DNA of 64,000 nucleotides from Theristus sp. LFF4_11 (taxonomy: Eukaryota; Nematoda; Chromadorea; Monhysterida; Xyalidae). The notes under the pieces were generated by a model. That model was not told the DNA's origin and searched no databases. It was given only the letters and a program-made list of their open reading frames with translations. The translations under genes and the position numbers were made by a program. This document shows positions 1 to 11,806 of this stretch, in pieces (positions within the stretch are counted from its first letter, which is position 1; each line of letters begins with the position of its first letter). Location of the stretch: the NCBI GenBank assembly GCA_030248135.1, contig JASANC010000619.1:16650-80649 (forward strand). The letters run 5' to 3'.

Positions 1-3000
1 TCGTCCAATATTGCCAGCTGGCCCTCCTTGGCGGCCACATGGATCGGCGCATAGCCATCTTCGTTGACTGCGTTCATGTCGACGTTGCCACTGTCGCGGA
101 GCACCCTGAGCACGTCCACGTGGCCGAGACGAGCGGACAGCAGCGCCGGTGTTTGTGCTTCGGGGGCGCTTGCGTTCAACTGAAATTCGAGTTATTCTTG
201 TTTGATTGATATTATTAGCTGGTTGGTCGTTGCTACCGACAGAATCGGTTTTTCTTTTTTACCTGTGCACCGCGTTCCACGAGCAGTTTAGCGGTCGTTG
301 CATCGTTTGTGCGCACCGCCATGTGCAACGGCGTCTCGCCGCGTTTCGTCACGGCGTCGATGGCGCAGCCACCGTTCAACAGCTGCTCCACGGCATCTGT
401 GTCGGATTTATATTCGTCGTTTTTCTCACTTTTTTGTGAGGTAACAAAGCAGGTTTTCGCAACCCGAGTATGCGAGCAGTGCAGCGAGATGCAACGGCGT
501 CAATCCAGTGTCGGTGGCGGTGTCGCGTGCGTCCGCGTGCTTCAACAACAACTCGACCACTCTGCTCTGCCGTTGGCGAACGGCGACATGCAACGCCGTG
601 AAGCCGTTGAGCGCGCGCGCCAGCACGTTCGCGTTACGGTCGAGCAGAAAGCGCACCACATGCACGCTGCCTGCAATGCAACCGGGACGAGTGTTTCAAC
701 TGTGGAAAGTTTTTTTCAATTTTAAAAAATGTGAAACGTTCGCGCAGTTGCTCGACGACGAGACGCACCGCAGTGTGCGGCAACGTGCAGTGGTGTCAGA
801 TAGTCATCGGTGATGTCGTCCACAGGCGCCCGGTGGTAGACCAAAGTGTGCACCACTTTCAGATGATTACCCTGTGCGTGTCAAATATCATTGTTGAACG
901 AACGAAGTAAACTTTGAAAAAAAACAAGACCACATTACCTGCGCTGCCATATGCAACGGCGTCAAGCCACTTTTCGTCTTTGCGCGCATCTGTGCGCCGT
1001 GCTGCAGCAGAAAGTCGACGATGTGCGTGTGACCGGCACGCGCGGCACAGTGCATCGGCGTCAGACCCTGATCGGTGCGCGTGTCCAGGCCGGCGCCCTG
1101 TATGAAAAGCCGAACGGGTGAAAACGAAAATACGGCAACGCACACACAAAACAATGAGCTCTGACCTCCTCGCTGAGAATGGTGACCATGCGGAGAATGC
1201 CGAACTTGCACGCAACATGGAACGGTGTGACGTTGTGTTCGGCGCCGTGCGACAGGTTGGCACCTTTGGACAGTAACTGGCGAACGAGCGGCTCACTGAG
1301 TGCAATTGGAACAGTCGTGGTGACGCGCGGCCCTGCTGTACCCAACCATATTCACCAACTTGTCATTCAACGTCGCAAAATGCAGCGCGGTGTTGCCCCA
1401 CTTCGACGGCACGTTCACGTTGGCGCCGCGACGCAACAGCTCATCGATGATCTGCTTATGATTCGCCTTGATCGCCAAGTGTAGAGCCGTCATTCCTGAG
1501 CAGTCGTTTGGGTTACTAATCAAAGAAAACCTCGGATTGACGAAAGCATCGTTTGAAAAACATTTGTTATTCCAACCCTTCGATATGTTCGGAGCATTGA
1601 TGTCCGCCTCTTTCTTTTCGAGAAAGTAGATCACTTCATCGAGACGATTCTCAGCGGCCGCGTGTTGCAGATTGCGCGATTCGATCTTCGGCTCAGGCTC
1701 TTCTTCCGGAGGCTCTTCCGGTGGTGGGGGTTCCTGTCAATAACTGTTGTTCTATAAACGAGAGCAAGGCAAAAATAGGACATTAGACCAAGAAAACTTT
1801 ATAGTTGACCGTAACAGCTCAGCAAACAACAGAGAACAATGGGCGGTTTCGAGTAGCAACCCGATTCCATGGACGATTCAACACGTGCAAAGACTGAACA
1901 AAACAAACGGGACACCGAGAACGCAACGTCGCTCGCACGCACGGTACCTCCTTCTTTTCTTCCTCCTCCTCATCCTCCTCCTCTTCCTCCTGTTCCTTTG
2001 CAAGATCACCGAGTCGACTTTTGCTCCTTCTCTGCGAGCGCGACTGCGCACGACTGGTGCGCTTGCCGGCCGGCCCGCCCGTGCCCATGCGGCTCATTGA
2101 CCGCCCAGGGCCCTTGCCCGCCCCAGCGCCACCGGCCCGGCTCATCGCCGCACGTGACACGCCTGCTCTACTGGGAGCAGCTGGAACAAATGAGACCCGT
2201 TTGAATGAACAAATGAGACCCGTTTGAATGCTAGTCGGCGGTCTTCACATGATTTCCAGAGTGAACGCGACCTGCTCAATAAATTTAGCGAAGTTTCAGC
2301 CGAACTTGGTCTTTTCACATTCAAAGATACCGAAAACACAAACAGTCGGATAGCGATTTCATACCTCGACGATGAGACATACTGCAACGGTGGATTCAAC
2401 CGCACAATGTGTGAAGGAATGGTGGAAACTGGAACCAACAACTCACAAAATAAAACCGGAAAACATTTCTCGACAAATTCTGAACGGCCACTGGATGCAG
2501 CTCATCACCGCTGTTTCTTCAAGTAATTGTTGGTGACCTTGCATTTGCTCACACTTTGTTTTTTCTATGTTGTCAAAACATCAGTTCGATTGTTAGCAAT
2601 GAAAACTTTCATCCATACGTAATGCCAACAGAAAAAGGGGACAACTGTTCAAGAAAAACACTTGAACGACACAACAGAGGTGATTCCGTTTTTCAGGTTG
2701 GAATCCGCGGAGAATGCAAAGGTTATTTGTAACGGATACGGACCGAAAACAGATGCATTTTCGATGACACCGCGAACAGCCGGTCATTTTCGAACAATTT
2801 TGCGCCAAAAACAACCACAGAAAACAAACCTACGGCTATTCACAAGATCACCGCAGTGGAGCTCAACAATGAAGACCGAACTGTAGGTCCGCATGAAATA
2901 GAGCGTTTATCTGTTTGAACTTCAATCCATGGCACATGCCTGTTTCTCTTCTTCGTCCTCCTCCTCATCCTCGATCCTCTTGTCGGCCAGTCCCCGACTT

Positions 3001-3407
3001 CGCCGACCAGATCTGCTCATTGAGCGTGACGCCGACTGCCGGCTGCCCACCCTGTAATTGTCGCTGTGCTCATTTGTTTTGTGTCCAAAAATCAGATTTC
3101 GCCACACGATTTTATGCCCGTTCAATAAACCGCCAGATTAATTGTTATTAATTAATTAATTTATTAATTAATAATAAATTACCTGGACGGTGCCCCGCGG
3201 CCAGGGCCTTTCTTCGGCGGCCCGCCTGCGCCCATTCGGCTCATTGAGCGGCCGCCGCCACCGGGTTCTGCAAAAATGGGGTCATGACCGACCAGTGAGC
3301 AAGTTTTGATTTTATCACCTGCACATAATGTCCAAAGTTCAAACAAACCCAAGTTCCTCTTTTCTACACTTACTGCTTGATCGACTCGATTGTTGCCGGT
3401 GGGCCAT
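1..3407 (-). CDS. Ankyrin (UNC-44/ANK-like) gene, 5' portion, runs off the left edge
   Basis: Membrane-skeleton adaptor of the ankyrin family. Exons read on the minus strand: 3407-3374 (ATG), 3267-3183, 3051-about 2937, 2180-1948, 1733-1577, 1495-1342, 1295-1166, 1097-939, 871-769, 670-464, 396-263 and 179-1 (open at the edge). Splice sites and phases agree at every junction except 3051/2180, where the donor is unclear and a GC donor or an extra exon is possible. The leader (first 150 or so residues) is rich in MSR/RS motifs and acidic runs. Ankyrin repeats follow, with motifs such as [60 protein letters not shown] and [13 protein letters not shown]; the order matches the middle of canonical ankyrins. 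About five repeats present in UNC-44 between repeats 3 and 8 are absent; the intron there is only 46 bp, so no exon is hidden. ZU5, UPA and death domains would lie outside the window. Family call sure; orthology to unc-44 rather than a divergent paralogue is not. Confidence 0.85.
2185..2230. repeat. 23-bp perfect tandem duplication in ankyrin-gene intron
   Basis: Two identical adjacent copies (2185-2207 and 2208-2230) of a 23-bp unit containing ATGAGACCCG. The first overlaps the polypyrimidine tract and 3' splice site of the exon that starts at 2180 on the minus strand. Confidence 0.9.
3139..3180. repeat. AT-only palindromic tract
   Basis: Alternating TTAATTAA-type self-complementary sequence just downstream (minus sense) of the donor of the ankyrin exon 3267-3183. 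A simple AT-rich intronic tract; no function inferred. Confidence 0.6.
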
Positions 3408-3909
3408 TTCGTTACAATATTTTCAGGGGGCTGATATAAAACAAAACGACCGTTTTGAAAACTTCGAAAACCGCGTCAACGGTTTTTAAAAACTGTGAAA
3501 TTTGGATAAAAACAAGTTGAAGCAGGATTTTACTTGAACTGTGAGCAGTGAGAGTTTTATTTTAAGGTCACCATCTCATTTAACGATTTGCAGATACGAA
3601 ATGCACACAACACGCGGAGGAAAACTGTTAATAATAAATACCAAAGCGTAGTAGAGCGAGAATACATTGTACGCATGTCAACGAGCATTTATCATTCATG
3701 CTAAATGTGACAGTTTTGCGGAACCGCAACAACAAACGAAACAAAAGTGACTCATGAGAATGTGACGAATAAAAGAATACATTTGAATTCAACTTTTATT
3801 TCAACCGACCGACAAAACACATTTATAATGGACTTGACAAACAATAAAACTTAAACAAGTTGAACCAAAACCTGACACGGACTCGGGGGTGTCGCGCGAT
3901 CCGCTGAAA
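3408..3909. other. Spacer between ankyrin 5' end and GPCR 3' end
   Basis: No coding exon seen. It holds the upstream region of the minus-strand ankyrin gene and, at about 3797-3802, TTTATT (AATAAA on the minus strand), a plausible polyadenylation signal for the GPCR gene ending at 3910. Confidence 0.5.
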
Positions 3910-5892
3910 TTAAAACTGCGTTACCATGACGGTTTTATCGCAGTCGTTCAAAGCAGTTTCGGCGGCTGCCGTGGTTGGTTCGTCATCACGAGCACAATTG
4001 TTATCCTTCCGAACAATCATCTCAATTGAGTTCGCATTGCCATTATTGCGATTGTTCAGTGCGCGCTGGTTGCCGTTGCGTCTGCGCGTGTTCTTGTCGT
4101 TCGTGTTGTGTTTCAGTGGCGGTTTCTTGCAAGCGCTCGACTGATGCACGTGTGAGCTCGGTTGACACGACTGCTGTTGCACTTTGCCACGGCAGCAGCA
4201 CGCACGCACGGTCGCCACGCCGAGACGGCGAAAGTTTGCGCTGCTCATGCTGTACCAGATGAAGTCGCTCGCGAAGTTCACGATGTACAACAAATAGGCG
4301 ATCGGCTCAAAGTGCTTCTCGAACGACGTGAACTGCTCGGTTTGCTCGGTCGCGATCAAGTATAGCACTCGACAACGGATCACGTACAGCGGCAGATTCA
4401 TGACTGCGAACGTCGTCGATACAATCAGCTGAAATTGAAACCATGTGAAACAACCGCAGCTGTTTTCAAGGTGCAAGAAGTGCGTGAAATTTGAATGAAA
4501 GAAAAATGACGTCCTGAAACCTATTAGTGTGTCAAAATTTGACGTTTCTTTTAACTAATCGATGCTCAGTACTATTCTGTTTATTTTTCTCTTGCACACA
4601 CGATTGTGAATTATCTTTGCATTCTTGACATAAAACAACTGATCACGCCTTGATGGAGAACACAACGACTGTTCATTCGGCCATATGTACATGTACAAAA
4701 CAGTAGAAAACAAACCAGCATTCTTGTGGTGCGTCGATGGCCGCTCGAGCCAGTTCGTCGCATCTCGGCGCCGCCAACGAACGGCGGTGGCCGATAGAGC
4801 CGCTTGACAATGAACAGATTCGCGGTGAAGATCACCGCGATCGGAAGCACCGCCGCAAACGACAGGTCAATCATGTTCAGCACGTTGTGATAGCGCAGGT
4901 CCATCTCGCAGCTGTCATCGATGATGAACTATACAACAATGTCTACTGTACTTCAGATTTCGCAATTCTGACTTCCATTCACAACCCGAACCCGCGAAAG
5001 GAAACGCCGGTCAAACCGAACCCAGTACGGAATGTTGAACAAGAACGGCCACGGAGTCAACGCGGCGATGGTGAGCTGCGCGTTGCGAACGTTGCTCCAA
5101 GTGGCGCCCAACAATGGATAGTTGACGACCAAACAACGTTCAACCGTGAATGCGGTCACCGTCCACGGGCTGAGCGTGCCGAACACATTCAACAGGATCG
5201 TGACGACGCGACAGACGAACGCCGGCGGTTGGTATTGGAGCAGCGTTTGCGTCCACGACAGAATGTAGCTGCAATTGAATGCGCCTCGAGCTGCCAATGT
5301 AAGTATGGCCTATTTTTTTCAAACGTGTCCCACTGAAATGACGTCATGTGCCGCCAAACATGCGCTCGCCGTTCACAGCAAAGCAGACTTTTCGTTTAGC
5401 CGGTTTCTTCCCGTAAACAAATGGTGAATGTCGAATCAGTCACATTCAAAGTGACATTTTAATGCATGTACGTTGACAAACGGGCGTTTTTAAAGCAAAT
5501 GACCTTATTTTAGTTCGGACATGTTTGAATATATCCACAATGCATAACAACACGGCAACACACACACACAGACACCGTGGAGCGCTTGAGCACACTCACA
5601 GGACCAGCATTGCCGAATCGAACAGTGCGAGTGCACTGAGATGCCAGGACGGTGGCGAGCGACGCATTGAACGCGACATGCACACCGCGATGCAGCAGAG
5701 GTTGCCGAGAATGCCGAGCAGCATGATCGGCGGATGCCCGAAGTAGTACAGGTAGACCATGAACACGCCGTACGAGCTTTTGCGATCGCCGCTCGTTTCG
5801 TTCACACCGATAGAAATCAACGCATCCAAATCTGAGCTGTTGCCGACCGTGACGTTGTTGACGCTCACGCATCCGCCGTGTTCCGTTGCCAT
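3910..5892 (-). CDS. Class A (rhodopsin-like) neuropeptide-type GPCR
   Basis: Seven-transmembrane receptor, probably for an FMRFamide-like or related peptide. Four exons on the minus strand: 5892-5600, 5268-about 4960, 4911-4716 and 4428-3910. The exon 2 donor is unresolved; the other junctions keep phase. The N-terminus has three N-glycosylation sequons (NVT, NSS, NET) and no obvious signal peptide. TM1 carries LGNL and TM2 LALFD (the conserved Asp). TM3 ends in VERC in place of DRY. TM5 and TM6 are clear (VLNMIDLSFAAVLPIAVIF; LIVSTTFAVMNLPLYVI). TM7 has SDFIWY where NPxxY is expected, followed by SANFRR. The cytoplasmic tail is long and rich in Asn, Arg and Cys. Intron 1 contains a MITE-like repeat (5303-5541). 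The family is clear; the ligand cannot be read from sequence. Confidence 0.85.
5303..5541 (-). mobile_element. MITE-like repeat family A, copy 1 (CRE-bearing arm)
   Basis: About 240 bp, closely matching the reverse complement of 44377-44597 from end to end. Its inner inverted arms resemble AAACGTGTCC..ACT.AAATGACGTCAT; the arm at 5321-5348 has the full CRE palindrome TGACGTCA (5339-5346), while the opposite arm at 5499-5526 has decayed to AAGGTCAT. No coding capacity. It lies in intron 1 of the GPCR gene in the sense of transcription, ending about 35 bp before the exon 2 acceptor. Confidence 0.8.
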
Positions 5893-8019
5893 GTCGAACG
5901 AACGTGACACAAATTTGAAAAAGTTGCATAAGCTATGTATCTAACTGACTACTTTGTGCCACACATACACTGCTATTTTGAGTTTTCCACTTTTACCACC
6001 CGTGAGCGTTTTTTCTCAAAAAAATCTGCTTAAATAACCGTGGTCGACCAAAAGCATTGATGCGTCACAAGCAATGTGGTTTCAGACTGAAAATCAAATG
6101 TTGTGCAAAACAAACACGCAGACAACAACTGACAAGCGAACCGATCAGTCAGTTGAAGCACAGTTTGAATGCTCGCATTCCGAATTCGGTTGCGAATGTT
6201 CAAAAGATATACACACGTGTACATGTTCATTTCTTTACGGTCGATCGTTCCGTTCAAAAACGCTTTTTGCGCTCTTGATAATAAATGCAAGTTTCGTCAG
6301 CTGCCACATGTTAATAGGTGCTGCACATTCAACATTGTGTGTGTGCGTTCAATGTTAAATTGCACCCTGTAAACCCGAGAGCCACCCGCGAAGATTCGTT
6401 TGTTTTATCTCGTGTGGTTTTCAGAAGTGTTGATTATAAATTGCCATTGCTGCGTCTCTTCGTAAGTGCTCCGATATTCCGGCTAACGCCTGCTATTTAT
6501 TTGGACGCGCACGAAATCAATGTTTTCAGTTTTTTAATGCGAATGCTATTCCAGAATAAATGAAAATTGTGTTTGGTTTGTGAGGTTTCAACGGTGGTGT
6601 GTTGGTGGAGAAACGACAGGGCCAACGTTGATAAACGTTGATATGGCCAACGACAGCGCGTGACTGTGAGCGAACGTTGAAATTGTCCGAACTGATTTTT
6701 GCGTGATGTGTGTCTGTCTAGATTAAAGCGGCGAACTAATGAACTAAAAAGTAATTTTAGCTGAATTAATATGGCTATATAGTATACTACCCAGAACTTT
6801 TGCCAAAAGCAACATGCTGATGGGCACACGGTCTAAAAATACATGTGCAAATGAAAAATAACTCCATCGTCTCAGGAGAACACACGTGTTCTTACTTGAA
6901 AATATGCACGAAATTTGCGAATAACCACAAAACCACTGTACCCCAGACAAGGATCGATTTTCTCTTACGCTTGAATAACTTTCACTCAGTAAAAGAGCCT
7001 TATTCAGAAAGACAGCTTATCTCAGCAAGAGCTCCTCAGTGTTATCAATTGTGCGGCGAAACAGGTTTGCGGAAGACTTTACGGAAACACAGAGATGTCT
7101 CGCGTTTTATGCTTTTTTCTGCGACCTTTCAAGGACAAAAACGTTTCAATGTCTCTCGTTGACCTTTGCTAAGCTTGGTTATCAGTTGTCCCTTCAGTCC
7201 AGTTTTTCTTTTCTGTAACCGTTCAATGAAAACTATTGCAAATTACATCTAAAAATATTTCTGTGCATCACATCAGAAAACGTTGTGTTGTTTTTGTACG
7301 ATGTGGCTACTTCGGAACTGAATGAGCATTAAAATATTGGTCAGGGGGTAAACCGACGACTTCTTCCGGGTAATCGATGTTTCAATTTCAAAGATAGAAG
7401 ACCAGAAGGCCAATTTTTATCAGCGAGCTTTACGGGTATGGACCATCAAAACATTATGTGCATATAAATAATAGACTGCTTGTGTATGCGAGAGTAGTGG
7501 TTTTAGAAACGACGAAAATTATCAAGGACATTGTTGGCTGATAACAACAAACAACAATGAAGTCGTCAGTCAGTGGCAGCATTGTTCGGCCTGTCATAAC
7601 ACAAAATTTCATACTTATTGCTATTTCTTTGCATTTTTGTGTGCCTGTTTGTTTGAACTCCTAACCATGTTACCAAAAAATCTAAAGCTATCAACACGCT
7701 GCATATATCCATGTATTTTTAGCATCCATATTTACCATCCATTTAGCACGTCTCTCTGAAGTTTTTCCGACCAGACCGTCGTTATTTTATTTGCAATTTG
7801 TGCTGATACTATAGACCACTATGGAAAGACGTCTATTCTCTATGTCTCTGTTCCACTTATTTAACAGTTTCTGTATTGATGATTGTTAGCCTGGAACTTT
7901 TGTATTTATTTGTTTCAAAGTGAATAAACAGCTCAAATCTTGTTTGATGTCGATTTATATGAACATTCTCGGAAAAATCACATTTTTTTCGGCTTCATTG
8001 ATTTTTAGCAGCCATCAAA
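5893..8019. other. Intergenic region between divergent GPCR and FAAH genes
   Basis: Both flanking genes point away from this 2.1 kb, so it should hold both promoters. No exon with matching splice sites was found, and the short open frames have no recognisable motif. No clear TATA box was seen. A free 3' splice site (GATTTTTAG/CAG, about 8007-8012) lies just before the FAAH ATG and would suit spliced-leader addition. Confidence 0.5.
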
Positions 8020-10801
8020 ATGTACATACTGTCGAGTTGGTGGAACAAAATCACCAGTGGAACGTTGCTGCACGGTCTCTGTGGCTTCGCAGCGCTGTAC
8101 GTTTCGTATAAACTGGTTAAGTACACAAAATGGCGAGCCAAACACAAGCAGCTAAAAACGGCCATTTCTCAGCGGAGAGTCGACCGGCTGAAATCCATTC
8201 AGAACGCTGCGGAACAACTGCGTCAAACCGATGTACAAACGATGACCATTATTTTTTTACAAATGCTAAAATTTTGAAACCGGTATTGTTAAGAAAAAGA
8301 AAAATAATGTTCCAAATTTTCAGAAATCGGTGCGCAACGCAATTCAAAGCCTGTCATTTCAAGAGCTTCATCAGATGCTGCAAAGCGGTCGCTTCACAGC
8401 GTGCGACGTGCTGCATGCCTACCAGGAGAGGGCGATTCTCGTGAGAAGCCACAAGCTTATGATAACAAAACGTTTAGGCTGTTTCAAAGCATTGTGGGGC
8501 AATCACTCATTCCACTGAGCAGGCACACGAGGACACCAACTGCGTGACGCAATTTGTCGTCGAGGCGGGCGAATGGGCGTCCGAGTTGGACCGAAAATCA
8601 CTGGAAACCTCGAAACGACCTCCGCTGTTCGGTCTACCTTTCAGTGTCAAAGAAGAATGTTCAATGAGTGGTTGGTTTTGTGAAGCGAGAAAATTTCGAG
8701 AAAAAAAACGAATAGAACGCGCAGCACATTGTGTACAGGTTACGACTCCACCTGGGGCTTTCCGCAACTGCTGAATAAACCAAAGACTGAAGACAACACC
8801 GTCGTTGCTGTCCTCAAGGAGCTCGGTGCCATTCCGTTTGTCAGTCTTGTCCTACTGCTCCCATTGCCATTACAATGCGACTGATCATCACTTTCCTAAT
8901 TCAGGTCCGAACGAACGTACCGCAAGGCCTACGCAGCGCCAACTGCACGAATGCGATCTACGGTCGAACGTGCAACAAGTACAACAAACTGAGGACGCCT
9001 GGTGGATCGTCCGGGGGTGAAGCTGCCATGATAGCGTGCGGAGGTAAAACGATCCAAGAAGGTGCTGCCTGTCGATAATGCATTCGTTTTTTTATTATAG
9101 TGCGTTTCACACACGTTTTAAAGGCTCTGTGTTCGGAGTGGGCAGTGACCTCGGCGGCAGCGTTAGAATACCGGCGCATTTCAGTGGAATCGCAGCACTC
9201 AAACCAACACCAGAACGATTCAGTCAGGTTTGTCAGTCGGGCGGAATAAAGAGAATGAAACTGGACACCCTAGTGACCTGGGCGGTAGCGCGTTGAGCTA
9301 TTGTCTGTGCGATCGGCGGATCGAACCCAGCCGAGGGGTGTACACAATAGGCACTTAATAACAGAAACACAAAGGGCGCCCTACTCGACAGCGTTTTGGA
9401 CGCTTTTCTGGGTTAGCCTTGACTAAAAGAACATCGCCAAAAATCATCGTTCGTTCGTTTTGCGAAGCTTTCAATAAAAACTCTCGTTGTATTTCAGTTC
9501 AACGGCATCGAGGAGTCGCCAGGTTTTGCGTTCGTCCAATCAACTTATGGCTTGATGGCACCAACGGCCGATGTGCTGCAGGTCAGAAGAACGATGTGGT
9601 GATTTGAAAATCGTGTCTTTGCCCAACTACATTTCACCCATGAAGGTCGTAGCGTCCGCGCTGCTTGACTCCAATTTACTGGCGCAACGTGACATCTACG
9701 CTGTCCCACTGCCGTGGACGCCTGTGCCGCCAAACGTAATGATGATTGCTTTCGCCACGCTAGTCAGTCCCCGTTTGAGCAGACAACAATCTGCCGTGTG
9801 TGTTGCCAGCTTGCACGCCCGCTGCGAATCGGCTGGTTCGACGGCGGCACATCGAACGCCACCACCGACGTGCAGCCCATTGCGACGGTGGCGGCGTGTC
9901 GTCGAGCGCTCAGAGTCGCTGTCGAGGCGCTCCGCGCACAGGGACACCAGGTGCAACCGTGGCGCGTGCCAGACGTCGGCGAGTCAGTAGCGTTGCTGCT
10001 CGGCCTGCTCACGCCCATTGATGGCGATCGAGAGCTGGCACGAATGATTGACGACGGTTTCGCCGAGCCGGAAGAATCACTCACATGGCGGCTGTTCTGC
10101 TCACGTTTTCCGCCATGGGTGAGTGGTGGATGGAGTTTTGAGCCGAGCGCAGACCACCGATGGATGCTATTGTACGGCAACGCCACACGTTGCGCGTTGA
10201 GTGGTGTGTTCAATACATTTTTTTCACAGTTTCGTGACATAACGCTGCAATTTACGCACGGCCGTCGGATCCGTGCGTGCACCGCGCGCGTGCCCAGGAA
10301 TGGTGATCAGCTGCGCAGGCTATACCAGCACTGTAGCACCTACCGAAAGCGCGTCGCACAACTGTGGCAACACGCGCAACTGGATGCCGTCCTCTGCCCG
10401 GCAAACTGTTCGGTTGCCTTCTACCACGGCGATGTCACTCAGGCATAATAATCATCGTTTTTTTTGCAACACACTATCAACCAATACAATGTATTTTGCA
10501 TTCGATACGAGCGCAGATGCCCACGTGCTACGCGAACACCACGGCGTTCAACATTCTCAACTGGCCAGCCGGTGTGGTTCGAGTGTCTTGGGTGCAGCAA
10601 AACGACGTCGACGACTGCGCACACGAATACCCGAGCAACGATCACTGCGACCGGATCATGCGACAAGCAAACTGTTCACCGGACACCGTCGGCCTACCGA
10701 TCGGCGTGCAAGTGGCTGCGGCGCCCTACCACGATGAAATGGTCGTTCACGTTTTGAAATTGATCGATACTTTTGTGCGTGATCGTGAAAACGACAGCTG
10801 A
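8020..10801 (+). CDS. faah: Fatty-acid amide hydrolase (amidase-signature serine hydrolase), complete
   Basis: Hydrolyses N-acylethanolamines such as anandamide; membrane-associated, probably ER. Eleven exons, all phases consistent: 8020-8232, 8324-8440, 8523-8670, 8739-8839, 8905-9043, 9124-9227, 9498-9581, 9646-9735, 9810-10118, 10230-10433 and 10517-10801, giving 597 aa (mammalian FAAH is 579). An N-terminal membrane helix ([18 protein letters not shown], about residues 16-33) precedes the amidase-signature domain. The Ser-cisSer-Lys triad is complete: Lys153 in LPFSVKEE, Ser228 in TPGGSSGGE and Ser252 in DLGGSVRIP, each at a constant +11 offset from the rat residues. The C-terminus keeps NWPAGVV and VGLPIGVQ. 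The exon 8 acceptor (CATGAAG) is weak. The ATG follows a trans-splice-like acceptor. A tRNA-like SINE remnant sits in intron 6. Confidence 0.95.
9268..9337 (+). repeat. tRNA-derived SINE remnant in FAAH intron 6
   Basis: Contains an A-box-like stretch (CCTGGGCGGTAGCGCG, 9277-9292) and a B-box/T-loop-like stretch (GGATCGAACCC), spaced as in a tRNA. A degenerate T-stem can be drawn, but no proper anticodon arm. This fits a tRNA-derived short interspersed element rather than a working tRNA gene. The host intron (9228-9497) is the largest in the gene. Confidence 0.45.
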
Positions 10802-11535
10802 ACAGACATCGCACATGCCTTTGTTAAAATTTACTGTCAACAGTATTTTTCAATTATTCAAACAGTTTTTCCCAGCGTCTTATCCAGATTGTTCCTTGCC
10901 ATGTTCTTAAAATTTGTGAAAACTTCCTGGTATAACCAGCGCAACAAAATAAAACAAGATTAGTGAAAGAGAGAACAGACACGTACGTTCAAAAAAATAC
11001 ATTCGTGAAACAAGAGACGATGGAATACAAATAGTGCAAAGTACATAAATGTGTACACTGAAAACCGGAATCCATCTCGCCACAGTTCACCAACCAAAAA
11101 AAGAACGAAACGGGTCACAAAAAACTAAACTCATGACAACAACAACAACGTGACGTGAGTAGTCGACATCTCAATCCGCCCGCCAACAACAAACAACAAA
11201 GTTTGTCGCAGCAGCCAACGGCATTAAACCAGTAAAAAAAACAGTGCATGTGTCAGCGAGTAGTGCAGACAAATTTTCTTGCACGTTTTCCACCAAATCG
11301 TCTCTTTTTCAATTTATCAAAAACCGATAAACAATCGGAAAAACACGTCAATCAGGAGAAATCAACACCAATAACACAGCTGGGGATGTGCCCGCGACTG
11401 ACAGCACCGCAGTTGGATAAGTTGTTAGTTTTAATCAGCACTATACTGCTGCGTTAATTCCAGAAACGCAAAGTTTACAAACACTCTTGAAACTTTGTGC
11501 AAATCAAGTATGGTTAAATGTGTCGTGTTCTAAGT

Positions 11536-11615
11536 AGCGTCAAGTAGTTACGCAAAAGTTTCCCCTGTAACATGCAGCGTCAAGTAGTTACGCAAAAGTT
11601 TCCCCTGTAACATGC
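11536..11615. repeat. Perfect 40-bp tandem duplication
   Basis: Units 11536-11575 and 11576-11615 are identical (begin AGCGTCAAGTAG, end TGTAACATGC), indicating a recent duplication. Confidence 0.95.
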
Positions 11616-11772
11616 ACCAGATCACATCAGTAATATGGGAAATATTATTATTATTATCGATGGAGATATTCGGTGGAAATTGGGTATTTTAACGGATGTT
11701 CTGTTTCGTACATTACACACACACACGCAAACGTAGTGTATTTAACAGCCAGGTTGTTCCGCGCATGAGTTT

Positions 11773-11773
<1 letters not shown>

Positions 11774-11803
<30 letters not shown>
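11774..11803. repeat. (CA)15 microsatellite
   Basis: Uninterrupted CA dinucleotide run. Confidence 0.95.

Positions 11804-11806
<3 letters not shown>

Noticed and set aside
309..725. 138-codon plus-strand frame
   Set aside because: Antisense of the ankyrin-repeat exons.
4737..5336. 199-codon plus-strand frame
   Set aside because: Antisense shadow of GPCR exons 2-3, whose helices and splice phases fit the minus strand.
9268..9337. Functional tRNA gene
   Set aside because: No 7-bp acceptor stem and no valid anticodon arm can be drawn.
9764..10282. 172-codon minus-strand frame
   Set aside because: Antisense of FAAH exons 9-10.
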